The translations under genes and the position numbers were made by a program. Source: Nymphaea colorata (lineage: Eukaryota > Streptophyta > Magnoliopsida > Nymphaeales > Nymphaeaceae). From it: 64,000 nucleotides of DNA. Position 1 is the first letter of the stretch; the number at the start of each line of letters is the position of its first letter. Below, one piece after another: positions 1 to 13,620 of this stretch. The notes beneath the pieces are model-generated. The model was not told where the DNA came from. It searched no databases and saw nothing but the letters and a program-made list of their open reading frames with translations. The DNA lies in assembly GCF_008831285.2 (NCBI RefSeq), contig NC_045139.1, positions 16,040,354 through 16,104,353 of the forward strand, written 5' to 3'.

Positions 1-1466
1 TTAACTTATACCTGATTGGTGATCTGATAAGAACAGATACTTTGGCCCATTCTTTGAAGAGAAAATGGAAAAACATGGCTCTACAGCATGCCAGGGGAAT
101 ACCTTTTTCTTGGCTAAATTAGTGTGGCTAAATTCGTATGTATCATGGTTGGGTCTCCCTAGAAGTAAGTCACATGCCGCTGGATGCTTTCAATTTTATC
201 TTATTTATCGGTCACGACTTGACAGTTTCAAACTTTCTTGTCTCAGTTTGCATCTATCATGAACATGACTGGCTATAAAAATATTGTTCCTAATTATCTG
301 AGCCTAATGGAAAATTCTAATGCAGTTTGCCTTCTGATATGTGGCATCAGTCACTGAAGGACAGGTCTCACAAACTTGTACAAGACAACCTTTTGATGGT
401 TTTAGGTACTATTTGTTTTTTTCATAGAGTGACCATTTGACTGAATAGAACAGAACAGTACCCAAATTGTAGCTGACTACTCTTGTTAGATTAGTTTAGT
501 CACTTTAACATCTTGTGTAAATGAGGAAAAGAAAGGGATATCTTCCAATGTTATGTCAAAACATTGTAAAAATGAAAGAAAATGGATACATGACATTTCC
601 CCGTGTCAATGAGAGCAGAAAGTAAAAAAGGGAAATCAACTTATATCCTACCGAGTCAGAAGAGTGAAGACCACAAATAACAAACAATGAAACAAAACCT
701 GACTATCAAAATGTTCAAACAGCCCTTACAAATGAAATGTTTTGACAAACTGGCCTAGGGTCTTGGAAGGTCACAAATTGGACTCTAGAGTAGTTCACTA
801 GCTGCAGTGCACAACTGTTATCCTATAGCATCAATATTCTGGTGCATAATCTTGGGGTTTTCCCGTGGCATTCTTGTACCATAAAGTCTTTTACTATACG
901 TTCTTTTACAGCACTCAGTTTGGATGAATGATGATGTTTGATTTTGGGCAAAAATGAGCAAGAGAGTGAAATGGTATATGCACGAAAAGAGAGAGAGAGA
1001 GAGAGATGATGATGATGATATTTGCTCGTGGAAAATGAGCAAGAGTAGGAACTAATATATGTCCAAATAGAGAGAAAGAGGATCATCCGTCATCCTTACC
1101 CACATCAAACATGCATCGTCCAGATATCATGATGGTGAGGTTTTCTGTCCCGTATTTTTCTTACGAAATTTAGGTAAACACGATACCTGCAAAACTGAAA
1201 TTTTGAATTAACCTGTTTGAAAACAGGGAGCCATCAACGATTGTCGGTTGTTCTCTATCAATTATATCTGACCAGTTTTAATTTTGTATATGAAAATGTG
1301 ATCTTTTGGACTGGTTTAGAACTATTAACAATTCTGTAAATTTCCTGAAGCATGATGGGGATATTCATTTTTAATATGTACAACCTGTTAAATTGGAGAC
1401 TTATTAATTATTATGTTTGTTATCTTTTGCATTCTTACATGGATATCTTAATGGTTTTGCCTTCAG
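1..1466 (+). other. Probable intron/upstream part of the coiled-coil gene
   Basis: No exon could be supported here. The first recognisable exon of the downstream gene begins at 1467 behind a clear acceptor (ttgccttcag), so at least one upstream exon must exist, either in this stretch or before the window. A short GA microsatellite followed by a GATGAT run lies near 989-1018. The short minus-strand ORFs at 818-1086 are translations of this repeat and are not genes. Confidence 0.5.
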
Positions 1467-2200
1467 AGCTCTCCAGTGATGGTGCGTCCACGCCGGTGCC
1501 AAGTTTCTTTGATCTGGATAAAGAACTACGAGAGATACGAATAAATCTGTTGACGGAAATTGAGAGACGGAAACAGGCTGAGGAGGCTCTTAGTCATATG
1601 AAAAGCCAATGGGCCAGGGTTGCTGAGCAATTTTCACTTGCAGGGATTACATTTCCTGCAGCTTCAGCCACCGTTGATGAAAGTGGTGGGCTTGAGGACC
1701 TTGGTCCTATTGAAAACCTTCATAACCAGATCTTTGTAGCAAGATTTGTATCAAATTTGATCGGAAGGGGCTGTGCTCGTGCTGAAATAGAGCAGGAAAT
1801 GGAATCTCGAATTGAATCTAAGAATTTTGAGATCAGTAGACTAAAGGATAGGATTCAATATTATGAAGCTGTGAATCACGAGATGTCTCAAAGGAATCAG
1901 GAGGCTCTAGGTAAGTTTGCTTTGGTATACTATGTTGAACAAATAACGGGGCGCTGAAATGCATACTATGAATTGTTTGGGATCTAATTTTTGCCATTCT
2001 TGTTCACAGAGATGGCCCGGCGAGAGCGGCACAGAAGGAAGCGTAGGCAAAGGTGGATTTGGGGTTTGATAGGCGTTGCTGTTTCAGTGGGCACCGCAGG
2101 TCTTGCCTTGAACTCTTTCACTAGTAGCAATGGGAATTTGAGATTCATGCCAACCTTTGACACTCTTGATAGTGCACTAGAGAAGGAGGAGGGTGCTTGA
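1467..2200 (+). CDS. Coiled-coil, C-terminal-anchored plant protein (3' part)
   Basis: Two exons, 1467-1910 and 2010-2200, join in phase (GAG GCT CTA G|AG ATG) and end at TGA 2198-2200. The 5' end is missing. The visible ~211 residues are rich in Glu, Arg and Lys with heptad-like stretches (LDKELREIRINLLTEIERR; later EIEQEMESRIESKNFEIS), indicating coiled coils. A basic cluster (RRERHRRKRRQR) is directly followed by a ~19-residue hydrophobic segment (WIWGLIGVAVSVGTAGLAL) and a short polar tail, as in a tail-anchored membrane protein. The pattern resembles a conserved family of uncharacterised plant proteins; I recall relatives sometimes labelled ROP-interactor-like, but I cannot confirm that. 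Function unknown. Confidence 0.75.
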
Positions 2201-3740
2201 TTTCTTGTACAGAAGCTCTTGGTTTACTCAAATAATTTGCTCCAAGGATGCAATTTTGGTTATTTTTCCTGTGCTGCTAAGGCGCAACACTCCATGTATA
2301 TTTGTTTCTGGCAAAACATGCTTCTCTGCATCTTCTCCTTTGCGGCCGAAGTTTTCGTAATAAGTGCAGAGTTGAATCTGGTCGGCTGCCTGAGCTGCTT
2401 CCTTTTTCGTCCTTTGTTTTTCTCTTGAATATAAGATGAATTTTGTGTTTTGCCCTGCCATAGATCTTCTGGTTTTGGCAATTTTCTTCTTGTCATTAGA
2501 TTGTTCACGAAAGGTTACCTTGTTATGGTTCTTGAATTGGTGAACTGTGGCGCCTGATTAATTGCGAAACGGGTTGAACATGCTCGACACTTCAGTTTTG
2601 GAAGTTGATTCAGTTTAAGATGTCGGTATCTAACCTGAAGCCCAAAATTGGCAAACTTAGATCTGGAACCAAATAGATGGTTTGTGACACTAGTTATAAC
2701 TAACCTGCTAACCGCATTTCTGTACTGAAGAAAGTGATCCGGATCTGCCTAGGCCCAAATCCAATCCAACATTAATTCGTGTCTGGGTTCAGCAAGGATC
2801 TAGCCTGCTAACCCGAACCTCAGACATGGGCTGCTTATGGCAGCTAAATCTGGTTTTAGACTGGTTGGACTGAAAGTCTATTACTTGATGTCGTTGCTAC
2901 CCAACAAGGTTGTGCTGATATGAGTGCTCCCATTTTGAAGATGAAATGTTAGGTATACTTGAAATTGTTCCACTCAAAAATGAATTATCTACTTTCGAAC
3001 AAGCGAGATATCCATATTTACTTTGTAAGCTGCTTTTTCTGGTTCTTTTCTTCTATTACGTTTTTTAAAATTAGTAAACCTGTCTTGTGAGGGGCAAAGG
3101 CGGTCAATTTCTCCTGCAAAAGTTGACTGTGTTAAATTGCGGTTTTAGAGAAACTCTAATGGTTTCCCACATCTGATTGAGGCTGTAATTAGGTGGTCAA
3201 GGGTTCGACACTGTCTGCACAATCAGAAAACATCTCAAGCTATTAGACGGCAAGTCACGGGTTTAACCTTATCACAATGTCTTGTAAAATATTTAAGAAG
3301 TCAACGACTGCATTCCAAAACTTTCACGTTCAAATACAAATAACTGTAATTAACTCAACCATTGTTGCACGGTGAGTATGTTCAATTAACTAGCTTTCTC
3401 TTTGAAAAATAGTATCTCTGTTTAGGAAGAAGCTTGGAGTTTAGAAGTTTCATATTTGAATCTTTGAACTTCCTTCGCGTGGACCTCCTGCCCCCAGGAC
3501 GGATTCCCATGACGGGCATGGCCAGTTCTTACAGACATGCGGAGAAGCCGTTGCAGTGGAGTGATTAAGAAAGTGTTCCATTTAAATAAGTGAACAATTT
3601 TCAACTTGAGAGTTAGGATGTAGGAGCAAGATTCCGGATAACGCTGCGTTATTTTGTGGAGGTATAAATGGCTCTGTAAGAATGAGTGCTCTTGGTGGCA
3701 GGGAACGAAGGCTGAGGAGGCCACCGCATGCCTGAATAGG
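2201..3740. other. 3'UTR of the coiled-coil gene and intergenic region
   Basis: The first ~300 bases after the stop at 2200 look like a 3'UTR (T-rich, no ORF of note). The rest up to the ATG at 3741 shows no gene. The last ~100 bases before 3741 should include the promoter/5'UTR of the Era gene, but no clear TATA box was found at a convincing distance. Confidence 0.4.
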
Positions 3741-4105
3741 ATGGAGCTTACTCTCCCCACTTGTGCTCCGCCACCACGACCGCCACCAGGATTGTCCCCT
3801 TGCCCCTGCACCACTCACTTTCTCATCTCCGTCGGCGGAGAGTCGACTAGAAGACACCTGCGCGCTTGCTCCCGTCTCAACTCATCGTTCCCTTGTGCAA
3901 TTCCCTCGAGGTTGCGGACCAACGTTCTGGGTAGGCGGGAGGAGGTGGTGAATGGTGATGCGGAGGACGTGGCGGATGAGAGTGGTGGTGCTCTGGATGC
4001 CGCCTCTTTCCTGTCCCTGAATGACAAGCCGAGGAGAGACCTGGCACTGCTTGACGATTACGAGGCTGAAGAGCTCGACCTCCGCCCCGACCCCAACCAC
4101 CGAAG

Positions 4106-4136
<31 letters not shown>

Positions 4137-7100
4137 CCCCTCCCTCCCTCCCCGCACACAAATGCACACATACACAACATACGGTGCATATCCTCTTGGT
4201 CTTTGCCTCCTTTGCTTTTGGTGCTTGTTTGAATCTTGTATAATTCTGCTTTCGCAATCATTCCCATCATAAGTCTTCGCCATCAATTTGTCCAAGTCAT
4301 AATAGTAGATCCAAGCTAGATTGCGAGTGGGATATCTCTTGCAGGATATGTTGCTGTGCTAGGTAAGCCGAATGTTGGGAAGAGCACTCTTTCAAACCAG
4401 ATGGTAGGCCAGAAGCTCTCTATAGTTACTGATAAACCTCAAACCACGCGTCATCGGATCCTCGGGATTTGTTCAGCCGATGATTACCAAGTGAGTTGTT
4501 CCTTAGCACTACGCGTATCCGCTGTTTAAATTATATGTTTCCTGTTCTAAGGGACGTTGATTTGCTTTTAAAAATGTACACCAACTGGTTTGTCGTTGGA
4601 CAGTTCTCCCAATCTAATTGTCTTATTCATGGTGTCGAGTCGTCCTCTTGTTCAACTTAGAAATTGCTGGGATTTGACATGCAGATTGGGCTTTTCGTTT
4701 AGACGTGTAATTGTGGTCTTCAAGTATTTAATAAATGGATTGGTATTAAATATTTGCAGATGATACTCTATGATACGCCGGGGGTTATTGGAAAGAAAAT
4801 GCATAAACTTGATGCAATGATGATGAAGAACGTCCGGAGCGCTGCAATCAATGCAGACTGTGTGTTGGTAGTAGTTGACGCCTGTAAGATGCCTGAGAAG
4901 GTTAGATTTTCTATCCTGATAATTTCGGTATGTAACTTTAAAATGGATATTTCATCGTTTGATACATGCTTCTAAGTGAATAATTTCACCTTAGATCGAT
5001 CAAGTATTGGAAGAAGGTATAGGATCTAACCAGGAAGAAATTCCAACCCTTCTGGTGCTGAACAAGAAGGATTTGATAAAACCTGGTGAAATTGCGAAGA
5101 GGCTTGAGGTAACGACATTATATTCTGTACATCATCTTCAATCATCTTTATCTTTGAACTTCCAGGGAGCTGCTGTAGGGTGTAAATGCATGTTTACTTC
5201 CTTAAGCTTTTCCATGGTCTTGACGTATGAACCAACAGCTTACAATTTTTTCTGCAGTGGTATCAGAAATACACTAATGTTGATGATGTCATACCTGTGA
5301 GTGCAAAATATGGTCATGGAGTAGATGATGTGAAGGATTGGATTTTATCAAAACTCCCGTTTGGCCCTGCTTATTATCCTAAAGTATGCCTCCTTTCGGT
5401 TGCTAACAATAATAATGTGTAGTTGTATGAGCTTAGTATTTGCTTAGCTCCTTCAATTACATTATTATCTCAACTTGTTCTATAAGGTTTGGTATCATGT
5501 CTTAGCTGGTGTCCTCGACAAATATATGCTAGTGTATCTGAATCCTCATTTGCCATTTGCTTGCCTACTATTTTCTCCAGCAGCATTTTGATGTTTTACC
5601 CTTGAATTCCAGGATATTGCTAGTGAGCACCCTGAAAGATTCTTTGTAGCTGAAATTGTAAGAGAGAAGATCTTCATGCAGTATCGGGATGAGGTGCCAT
5701 ATGCATGTCAGGTATACTTTACTGCAAGTCGCAGGCATCACTGATGATACTTTCCTTGTTAATTAGTACTTACTGTCCGATTACAACTTTGCAGATTGTA
5801 GTATTCAGTGAATATGTTCTCAGGAATTGACTGTTATTTTGTTCTCCTGCAGGTCAATGTTGTAAACTATATTACAAGGCCGACATCAAAAGATTTTATT
5901 GAGGTTGAGATAGTAGTTGAGAAAGATTCCCAAAAGATAATCTTAATTGGAAAGGTACATTCTGATAGAGGCAGTCATTTATAACCATGTATCTGGGGCA
6001 GGCGTTCTTGAAGACTTGAACATATATTGGTTCTTACTAGCTTGTGTCATTGAATGATGCTTATTTTTTTTCTTTTTTTCCTTCAAAGTAGCTTCATGCA
6101 TGTTTCACAGTGAACATAGTGGCTGTAGTGGGCAAGGAAGTCACAGAGAGCTACATCTTGTTGCATGGGTTATTCTGGCCAGATCAGAATGATTGCCAGT
6201 TTTGATAAATCTTAGTGTTAATGATGAAGCCTGTTGGGACAAATAAAATGGTTGGTTATCACCCATTCCGTTGCAAAATTCACAGGATTTGGTCTATGTG
6301 TGAGGAACGATGTTGTCGTGCCCATTTCTGATAAATGGGAACTTCAGAGTCAGAATGAGTCATAAGGCCCTTAACATAGACTCCTCTATAAAAATTTGAA
6401 AGATAAATAAATGAGTTCACAGGACAAGTTTGTTTGCTAGCATATGATCTTTGGCATTGCTTAGGAACTTTCAGAAGATGGCTGGTGCTTGATGGGTACA
6501 AAAATAATATTGGAAGGTACTACAGGGAACCCCTAATAATGCCTCGGATGATTCTTTTTACTACATAAGGTGTTCTATGAGATTCTTTAATTCCTATCTT
6601 TGAACTGCAGGTTAATGGGAATTTTATTTTTTTCTCAGTGAACAAATTTTTTTGTCCATGAGTTTGGAACTCCAAATTGTGAACATTTTATCTTGACTCA
6701 TTAGACATTTCAAGAACATCCTTTGAATCATTTTTGCTGATTCTCAAGATTTTATTGATTTCAAAGTATTTCTTTTACAATTTCATAATTTTTGAAGTTG
6801 GATTTAGTATTTGCAAGAATATTATTTACATCATCTCCATGCTTGTTTTAAGTTTTAACATCATGCTAAACTACATTATCATCTTATTGTTTGCTTTTGC
6901 ATCATTTTAGCAAGGCAAAGCCCTCAAACTTTTAGCTACGGCTGCACGCCTTGATATTGAAGATTTTCTTCAAAAGAAGGTCTTTCTGGAGGTAATTCTT
7001 TTATTCGATCTCTTATTTCATTGATGTACTTTCCACTATGTTCTCCACTTCTTGTTTGCCTGCTTTTCATAGGTTTACATTGATATAATTTGAATTTCGT

Positions 7101-7936
7101 GACAAAGTAGGGCTTCCTTGTCACAAAAGTTACCTTTGAGTCTGAATATATGATTCACTACTTTTTGTCTGTTGATAACTTCTCAAGAAAATTTAAAATT
7201 TAATCAGAAGCACATGATATGGACCATATATACGAGTTGATATTCATTTGTTTGTGCGTGTGTATGTTTAGAGCAATGAGTAGCTTCTCAACAGTTATCT
7301 CCTGAAAATGACACAAACAGCTTCAGAAGAAAAAATTTAAAGGCCTTATGCATCTCAAATGGTGACAGTAAGTTTCATGTATAGATGTATTCTTTGAAGT
7401 GATCTGGTGGTATAAAAATAAAAAATATTTTAAATTGATTCAGGAAAGCAGTTCCTGTAGATCAATGAAAACACTTTTCTTTTTCTTTTTCCCGTTAGTG
7501 GGAGTAGATTGATCTTTTTTGTCATTAAATGGGCCACAGCTATGTTCCACATGATAATCCGATCGGGATAAAAATGATGAGACCCTGTTGGAAAGGCAAG
7601 ATTGACTCCACTTGCAGGTGAGTTGTTTGCCTGCACATAAGTGGGTCAAAAATGGTAAATGTGTCACCAAGAAATTGAAAATGAGGGAGTTCACCAACCA
7701 AATAACTTGTTTGTTTCCAGCTCCCCTATGTCTCAAAAGAAGTCTTCAGTTGGAAAATTAATCCTTATTTGTTCCAAGAAGTTACAAAGTTAGAGAAAGA
7801 GCTGCTTTGCCATGATTGCTCCTTTCACTGGCTGTGTTTTCAATAGGTGGAAGTGAAGGTAAAGGGCAACTGGAGGCAGGACGAAGGTCTACTTAAAGAC
7901 TACGGCTATGGTGGTCAGATACGTGGCTGGTACTAA
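3741..7936 (+). CDS. ERA: Era-like GTPase, chloroplast-targeted
   Basis: Nine exons: 3741-4107, 4345-4490, 4760-4900, 4995-5108, 5258-5383, 5613-5711, 5853-5954, 6911-6991, 7847-7936. They encode 421 residues with phase kept at every junction. Residues 1-~115 are Ser/Pro/Arg-rich at first and then acidic, fitting a plastid transit peptide plus linker. All G motifs are present: G1 GKPNVGKST (129-137), G2 around TT (156-157), G3 DTPG (176-179), G4 NKKD (241-244), G5 SAK (271-273). The C-terminus is a KH RNA-binding domain ending in a [10 protein letters not shown] tail. Family knowledge: Era binds the 3' end of 16S-type rRNA and helps mature the small ribosomal subunit; this type is plastidial, whereas a second plant paralogue is mitochondrial. 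The transit peptide sense is inference. The intron 1 donor is unusual: GTCTCTCT runs straight into a CT microsatellite. Confidence 0.95.
4109..4136 (+). repeat. (CT)n microsatellite at a splice donor
   Basis: About 14 CT units start at the second base of intron 1 of the Era gene, so the 5' splice site itself is part of the repeat. Confidence 0.9.
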
Positions 7937-8021
7937 AATATTTTCTACACGTGAGAAATATATGCGGCAATGAAGCTATGTCCATCCAGGCAGCCATGCA
8001 TTACGTGATGGTATGTCCTTA

Positions 8022-8064
<43 letters not shown>

Positions 8065-8990
8065 CTTGCAAAATTGATGAACAAACTCCTGCTGAAACTT
8101 TTGTATAAGAAATCTTTGAAATGAAACTAAAATTTGGCTTGACTTAATTTGCATTTTGTTCTGAAATTACAACTAAGATCAAAATTTTTGTTTCATTAGA
8201 ATAAGGTGTAACTAGTTTTGACCAAAGTTGACGTACCAATGTAAGCTTGCAAGGGTGTAGATGGTTTTTGATTTGATACTTCCATCTTATCTCTTGTTTG
8301 TCTTTTGGTGCCTTATGTCTACATCAGAGTCGGTCACACTTACCATGTACCACCGCAAAACTCTTTCAATTTTGGAAGAGAGAGCTTGCAGTTTGGAGGA
8401 GGAGGAAAAAAGACATAACTAATAAAAGTTTAGAGGTCATACTTGGGATCTTGCCCAGCATTTTTTTTTTCCATAAGATCATTCATGAAAATTTTCAAAA
8501 GTTATATTCTGGAATCATTCGGAAATCCAACTTGAATATTTCTGTTTTTACCATGTCTGAATAATGATGATGAAACCATTAGTTCTAACTTTATTCCTTT
8601 TTTTACCATGAATCTTGTTTTGTTAATCTTTATCTTGACCTTAGGAGAGCTTGGAGAAGTGCAACACGAGCAGGCTAGTAGGCGGAGAAAGTTGCTTCTG
8701 GGGGAACTCCCTCATAGAGGAATACCATGTTCAACATGTAACTGTGACAATCTCTTCATGCTGTAAATGGTAGCATAAACATAGAAAAATGGTGATTCAT
8801 TTCTGTGTTTAACGGGTCTGAATGTCATCAGTTCAAGCAAATTTTGTTGCTGTTGTGAAGATAAGCAGCTTTTAGCTTGTTACCTGTATGATATGAATTG
8901 AGAGTTCAATTTTGAAGGGAAGCTTGGATTGTATAAATGATTCTGTTGGATGGTAATGCCCCTTACTGAACCAAGACCTGGACACACGTG
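7937..8990 (+). other. Probable 3'UTR of the Era gene with a UTR intron
   Basis: After the stop at 7934-7936 a good donor (gatg|gtatgt, intron from 8011) and an acceptor (cttgaccttag, to 8644) suggest a 3'UTR intron of ~634 bases. The (CT)n tract at 8022-8060 lies just inside this intron. 8645-8990 looks like terminal UTR. This is inferred from splice-like sequences only; transcript data would settle it. Confidence 0.4.
8022..8060 (+). repeat. (CT)n microsatellite
   Basis: A nearly pure CT run (one CCC interruption) 11 bases after a GTATGT donor-like site downstream of the Era coding region. Confidence 0.9.
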
Positions 8991-11900
8991 CTTCTCTGTC
9001 TTTCATGCAGGAAGATAAGTGACCAAAATAAGGGGACAACTTTGAAGAAGGCAGACAAACTTCTTGATGCAGTGGGATGTATCAGACCAAGTTTTGTGCA
9101 TTTGAAACTAGAAAGTACACCAGGAACAATGTTACAAGATAGGTCTTGAGGAACAGCTTGTGTAGTAGAGACTGCAATGTTCCATGCATTAGAATGGAAA
9201 TGTGGTACTCTCACTATGCGATTCTCTTCGCTGGTGGAATTGATGAATGTTCTTTTTACTGTATGGCTGCACCTTGGCCTTTGCTGCATCAGAGCTTGTG
9301 AATTTTTTCAAACAGATTGATCTAATGGGGCAGGTTATCGCTGTAAAATGACCAGTGACGGTTAAGCTATTCCAAGTGTCATTATTTATGAAATAAATTT
9401 TGAGCTCAGTTCAGGTAAAGGGAGTGTTTTGGTTTTTCCTACCTAGTAACTAGTCTTTCGATAACCTTGTCAGTGTACTCCAGTACATGAATGTTTCTGT
9501 TGGCATTTCAAGTTGTTAAGGAGAACCACCTGGGTGACTGGCCTCAAATCTGCTAAAGATTGGGAGGTTCTTCATTCTGCTGAAGTTGGGTGAACCTCTT
9601 GAGACGGGTTTAAGGCCTGTATGGTTTTCCTTACCTTTATGCAAGTACATGAAGAGGTTTTCCTCTTCAACCTATGAAAAAATTGCACCAGGTTGGATTT
9701 TGGCTCAGACGTGTCTTTATTAGGCCTCAGCTTGGACGGTTGAGCTAGGCTGCTCTGCAAGCGAAAGCATGAGGTATGTGATGCATCACGTCACTTTCTG
9801 AAACAACACATCTATACGTGTACTATACAAGCTTTCTAATTTTTAAGCAGATGCAATGAAATGATGGTCTTAGGTCTTTGCTTTGGTCATGCTTTATTCC
9901 ATGCCGTCGAGATGGGCTAGAGCATTAAGCTACCATAGTCCACTCTGCAGAATGTCTGATCCCTTCTTGTAAAATTCCTGAATTGGGAACTCAATTGCCG
10001 TCTGATTAATTGCCTAGCAGGTTGTTATGAAGATAATTTTTGCTCAGAGCGCATTTGTGGGGGCTGCTTCTTGTTGGTGCTTCTACGTCTCGTTACTGCA
10101 AATTTAGTTTGTTGCTGTCAAGCAATTCTCAATCACTTCGTTAGGAGACACTTCTGTGGGAGTGAAGATGGATCTGATTCAGGTTGGGGGTTTTGCAATT
10201 TTTTGTTGTGCCAGTTATCAAATGTGATCTGAATCTGCCTTTATGTCCTTAGCTGAGGCCATTTGCTGCAATAGGAAAACCTGATGACTTTATTGAAGAA
10301 AATTTCGAGAAAGTTTGTGGTATTTTCTGAAGTCCAAAATCGTAAAAAGGCCATTGTTTTTCCCCAAAGCACAACATGGGGGAAGTCACGGGTCTATGAA
10401 ACGCCTAGCAATTGAGAATAACTTCCACTCCTACTTGCCTTCCGTGCAGGACGGAGGGAGAAATCCCTTTGCTGCGGATTTTATGTTGCATTAATGATAT
10501 TACGTGTTCGAAATTGGCATCCGTGGTGACGAGCCAAGCTGTAAATCACTGGGTCTATCTCCTTTCATCCAGGGAGCCTAGGGCTTTCCAGCTTCCCCAA
10601 ATGGTTCAAGACTAGGTTTTCCAATTTTACTGTATTATTCATGTCGGAATTTACTTAAAAAGGCTTCCTCCTTTTTGATCCGCTATATGGTTAAATGGCA
10701 ATACTTTCTCGTCTTAACTTGTGTATTTGCTTGCAATGCCAGTGAATCCGCAGGACGAGTCAGAACCACTGCTTCATGAAAGTCTTGAATGAATCATTAT
10801 CACATTTATAATGAAAAAAAAAAAGTAAACGTCAAATATTCGGGCCGAATTAAGATGTTACATTTCAGACGATGGCAACATGGCTGCATGCTAAAGATTT
10901 TCACGTGCAAAAGGAGCAGGAAGTCCAGATTCAAATTAAATCTCCATTGAAAAGAATGTTGATCAAGAACTTGGGGCTGTAGCTTGTTAATATAAAATAC
11001 CACCAAGACCACATATTTTCTGGTTAATGTACAATTGGTAGCAGACTTAGAAGCATGTGAGAGGCATATGTGTGGTTCTAGTTTGTTAGCAAACGTTTGA
11101 TTCAACACCATACGGGTACATTGTTTAATTTCTTGCGCCATGACCCTGGTTTCTGTAAATAAGGCGCTGACATGCAACTATCGGGCAAAACCGCGTAACT
11201 GTAAACATAGAATTGATCACACGCTCAAAATCCTATGAGAAGCATCCTCCAATTGTGCAGCTCAGGAGGAAAGCACTTTTCAACTGCATGAGACGAAGAA
11301 AAAATCACCTGCAAAACTATAAAAGTCATGGGAAACCCCCAGATAAAGTTGCCAATGAAAACCGTCCAATCCTTTGTTATAAAAAGGCCAGCTGATTACA
11401 TGATTTTCCACATCACAGCTTCGAGTTCGGAGATCTGAAATGTGAAATCCCTGCCATCCTTTCCCAAAAATGAATGATCAACTTTACAAGCACTGATTGT
11501 TTATGGTACCACCATGGTCGCTACAGGGGCAGTCATAGGTTCAATCGCCATGGGCATGACCGCCAAAGCTGGATGGCGATCTCCTGAGTTGGAGAGGACT
11601 TGAAGGGTTATGTTGTCCCTTTCCCTTCAACTTTATAAAAACTGGTTTACCTGACTACCCACTAAAGGGTAAAGACATCGCTACTATTTCAAGTTTAAAA
11701 TTAGGTCAATAGTGGTTTGTACAAGATGCAGCAAAGACTGCAGACGTGTTCCTGAAGACCTGATCAGCGTTTCTGACATGGTTAGTGTATCATGCTTATG
11801 CAATCAGCTAGTAACTGTAACACACTCTCTCTCAATCACCCGTTGATAAACCCTTTGAAATAAGAAAGCCATGTCCAAATCCTCAAATCGTCAACGTATC

Positions 11901-13137
11901 ATATCATATCACCGTATGGAAACAGTCGTGCTGACAACAAGATCGTCATCTTCTCCAAAGTTGTGTCAACACCGAACAGTATCTGGGCTGCCCCGACTGA
12001 GAGTGACGGCGGTTCTCCCTCAGTGGGGTCACAAGAAGGGTCGAGTGGCGTCCGTCATTCCCACGGCCATCATCAATATCATCAGATTCAGAATCACAGA
12101 GCACGAAGGGGCTTAACCGGCAAGCAACAAGCCACGTGAGAGGCTGATCAGAGTTTTATCTCTTCGAACATCATAAGGCAAGGAAGGAGGCCGCGTCGCC
12201 TGCAGGCCGGAGAGGGAGGCAGCTGTACGTTTCTGCGAGTGCATGCTTCTCCAACCAGTTAGTTGCCACGACGGACAAGGGAGGTTTAAAGAAGATCAGT
12301 TTCTCGATTGGGTGACGCACAAATGGGAAAGGACGATTCGTGGGCAGCGTCTGGTTGAGCCTCCTTTGTTTTTTCTCAACGCCTTTCTGTAACTGGGCTG
12401 TACCGTTTCAATCGATTAATGGCTTTTGTCTTCTCTCTCGCCGTCCTACCATACTGTGACGACGGGGAGAGAGGCAGAAGATTTACTGCCATGAATTGTT
12501 CTGATCAGACGTAAGATGATCGGTCGATGAACTCCAACACTTTTAGTAGCTTCTGAAGAGGCAAGCGTGGCATGAAATTTATGAACCAGAGTTCATGGAT
12601 GGTCCTAGATCTTTGTTCCTGACTGTATCACTCTTGTTCATGAACAAAGACACTACTACGTGGCAGCACTGCCCTAGGGCCTGTAGGCCTGCAGATTTTG
12701 ATCAAAAAATAATTCAATGTTGGTTTGGTCCTCATATGAGCTTTCTGAGAGATGACAAATTACTTGGGACCGAGTGGCTCCTTCAACGACAACATGGGAC
12801 CAAGTTGGTGGCTGCCACCAAATAAGCCTTAATCAATGCTGTAAGAAATAGATAAGCGGCAAGTTGTCAGCCAGAAACTTGTCATATATATATATATATA
12901 TATATATGAACATAACCTTAATTAAACCAAGCCAAATATGATCCACACCTGATTTTTGGAAGAGACACCTTCTCCCATGTTCGGGCCAAAGCCAAAGCCC
13001 TCTTCTTTCCATTATCTCTGGGTCCAGAGCTGCGGTCCGGACCTGAGTGCCCTCTCCGGTATACCAACACTATGATATTTTATTATTATGGTCCACCGTA
13101 TTCTAATTTCCCATAACTTTATACAGTTTCTGAGTGC
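8991..13137. other. Intergenic region, no gene recognised
   Basis: Only short ORFs without family resemblance. There is a (TA)n run at 12884-12908. 12100-12500 is more GC-rich and contains a short minus-strand open stretch, but no start/splice structure or known motif was found. Confidence 0.5.
12884..12908. repeat. (TA)n microsatellite
   Basis: Twelve to thirteen uninterrupted TA units. Confidence 0.9.
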
Positions 13138-13611
13138 GTTCCTTTTAATTCTTAACCATAAAAAGCGGCGAGTTAGAGCTTCATCTCACGTTCTCTTTGT
13201 CAAGCTTTCCATGCTCGTGTCCTTACCTACCATTTCAGTCATGCACACTCTGAAGGCGTCTCATAGGAATATGAAAGGAACTTTCACACATACGTTGCAA
13301 GTGTATCATTTTCTTGCAGTAATTTCTTTGCGTTCGAGTTTCTTACTGTGCCACCCATCACTATCTACAGATTAAAAGCTGTTTGGGTGGTTCCTTTTAT
13401 CATTTAACCATTTTTCAGGATTATGAAATGCAGAAAACTATATGCTAGAAAGTCACGAAAATCAGATTTGTAGATCAAATTTTGCAAAGACTTTAGGATT
13501 AGTAGTTTTGACATTCTTGGCTAATGAAATCTAGCTAGTTACTGATCGGATTTAATTTGCTGATTTCCTTTTATGGATATATTTTCAAAGAAACGGTACT
13601 GCTACCTCTCC
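13138..13611. repeat. Direct repeat, left copy (~474 bp)
   Basis: Aligns over its full length with 14299-14802 in the same orientation. Shared blocks include gttccttttaattcttaacc at the start, tatcattttcttgca in the middle, gatcggatttaatttgctga, and cggtactg..acctctc at the end. It does not begin with TG or end with CA, so it is not a canonical LTR. It is directly followed by a relic of a nodulin-like gene. Confidence 0.85.
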
Positions 13612-13620
13612 AGTCTCCCC

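Noticed and set aside
818-1086. Overlapping minus-strand Ser/Leu-rich frames
   Set aside because: Translations of a GA and GATGAT microsatellite; no coding support.
3422-4295. Several minus-strand frames of 90-137 codons
   Set aside because: Antisense to Era exon 1 and the CT microsatellite; the Arg-Glu repeats come from GAGAGA.
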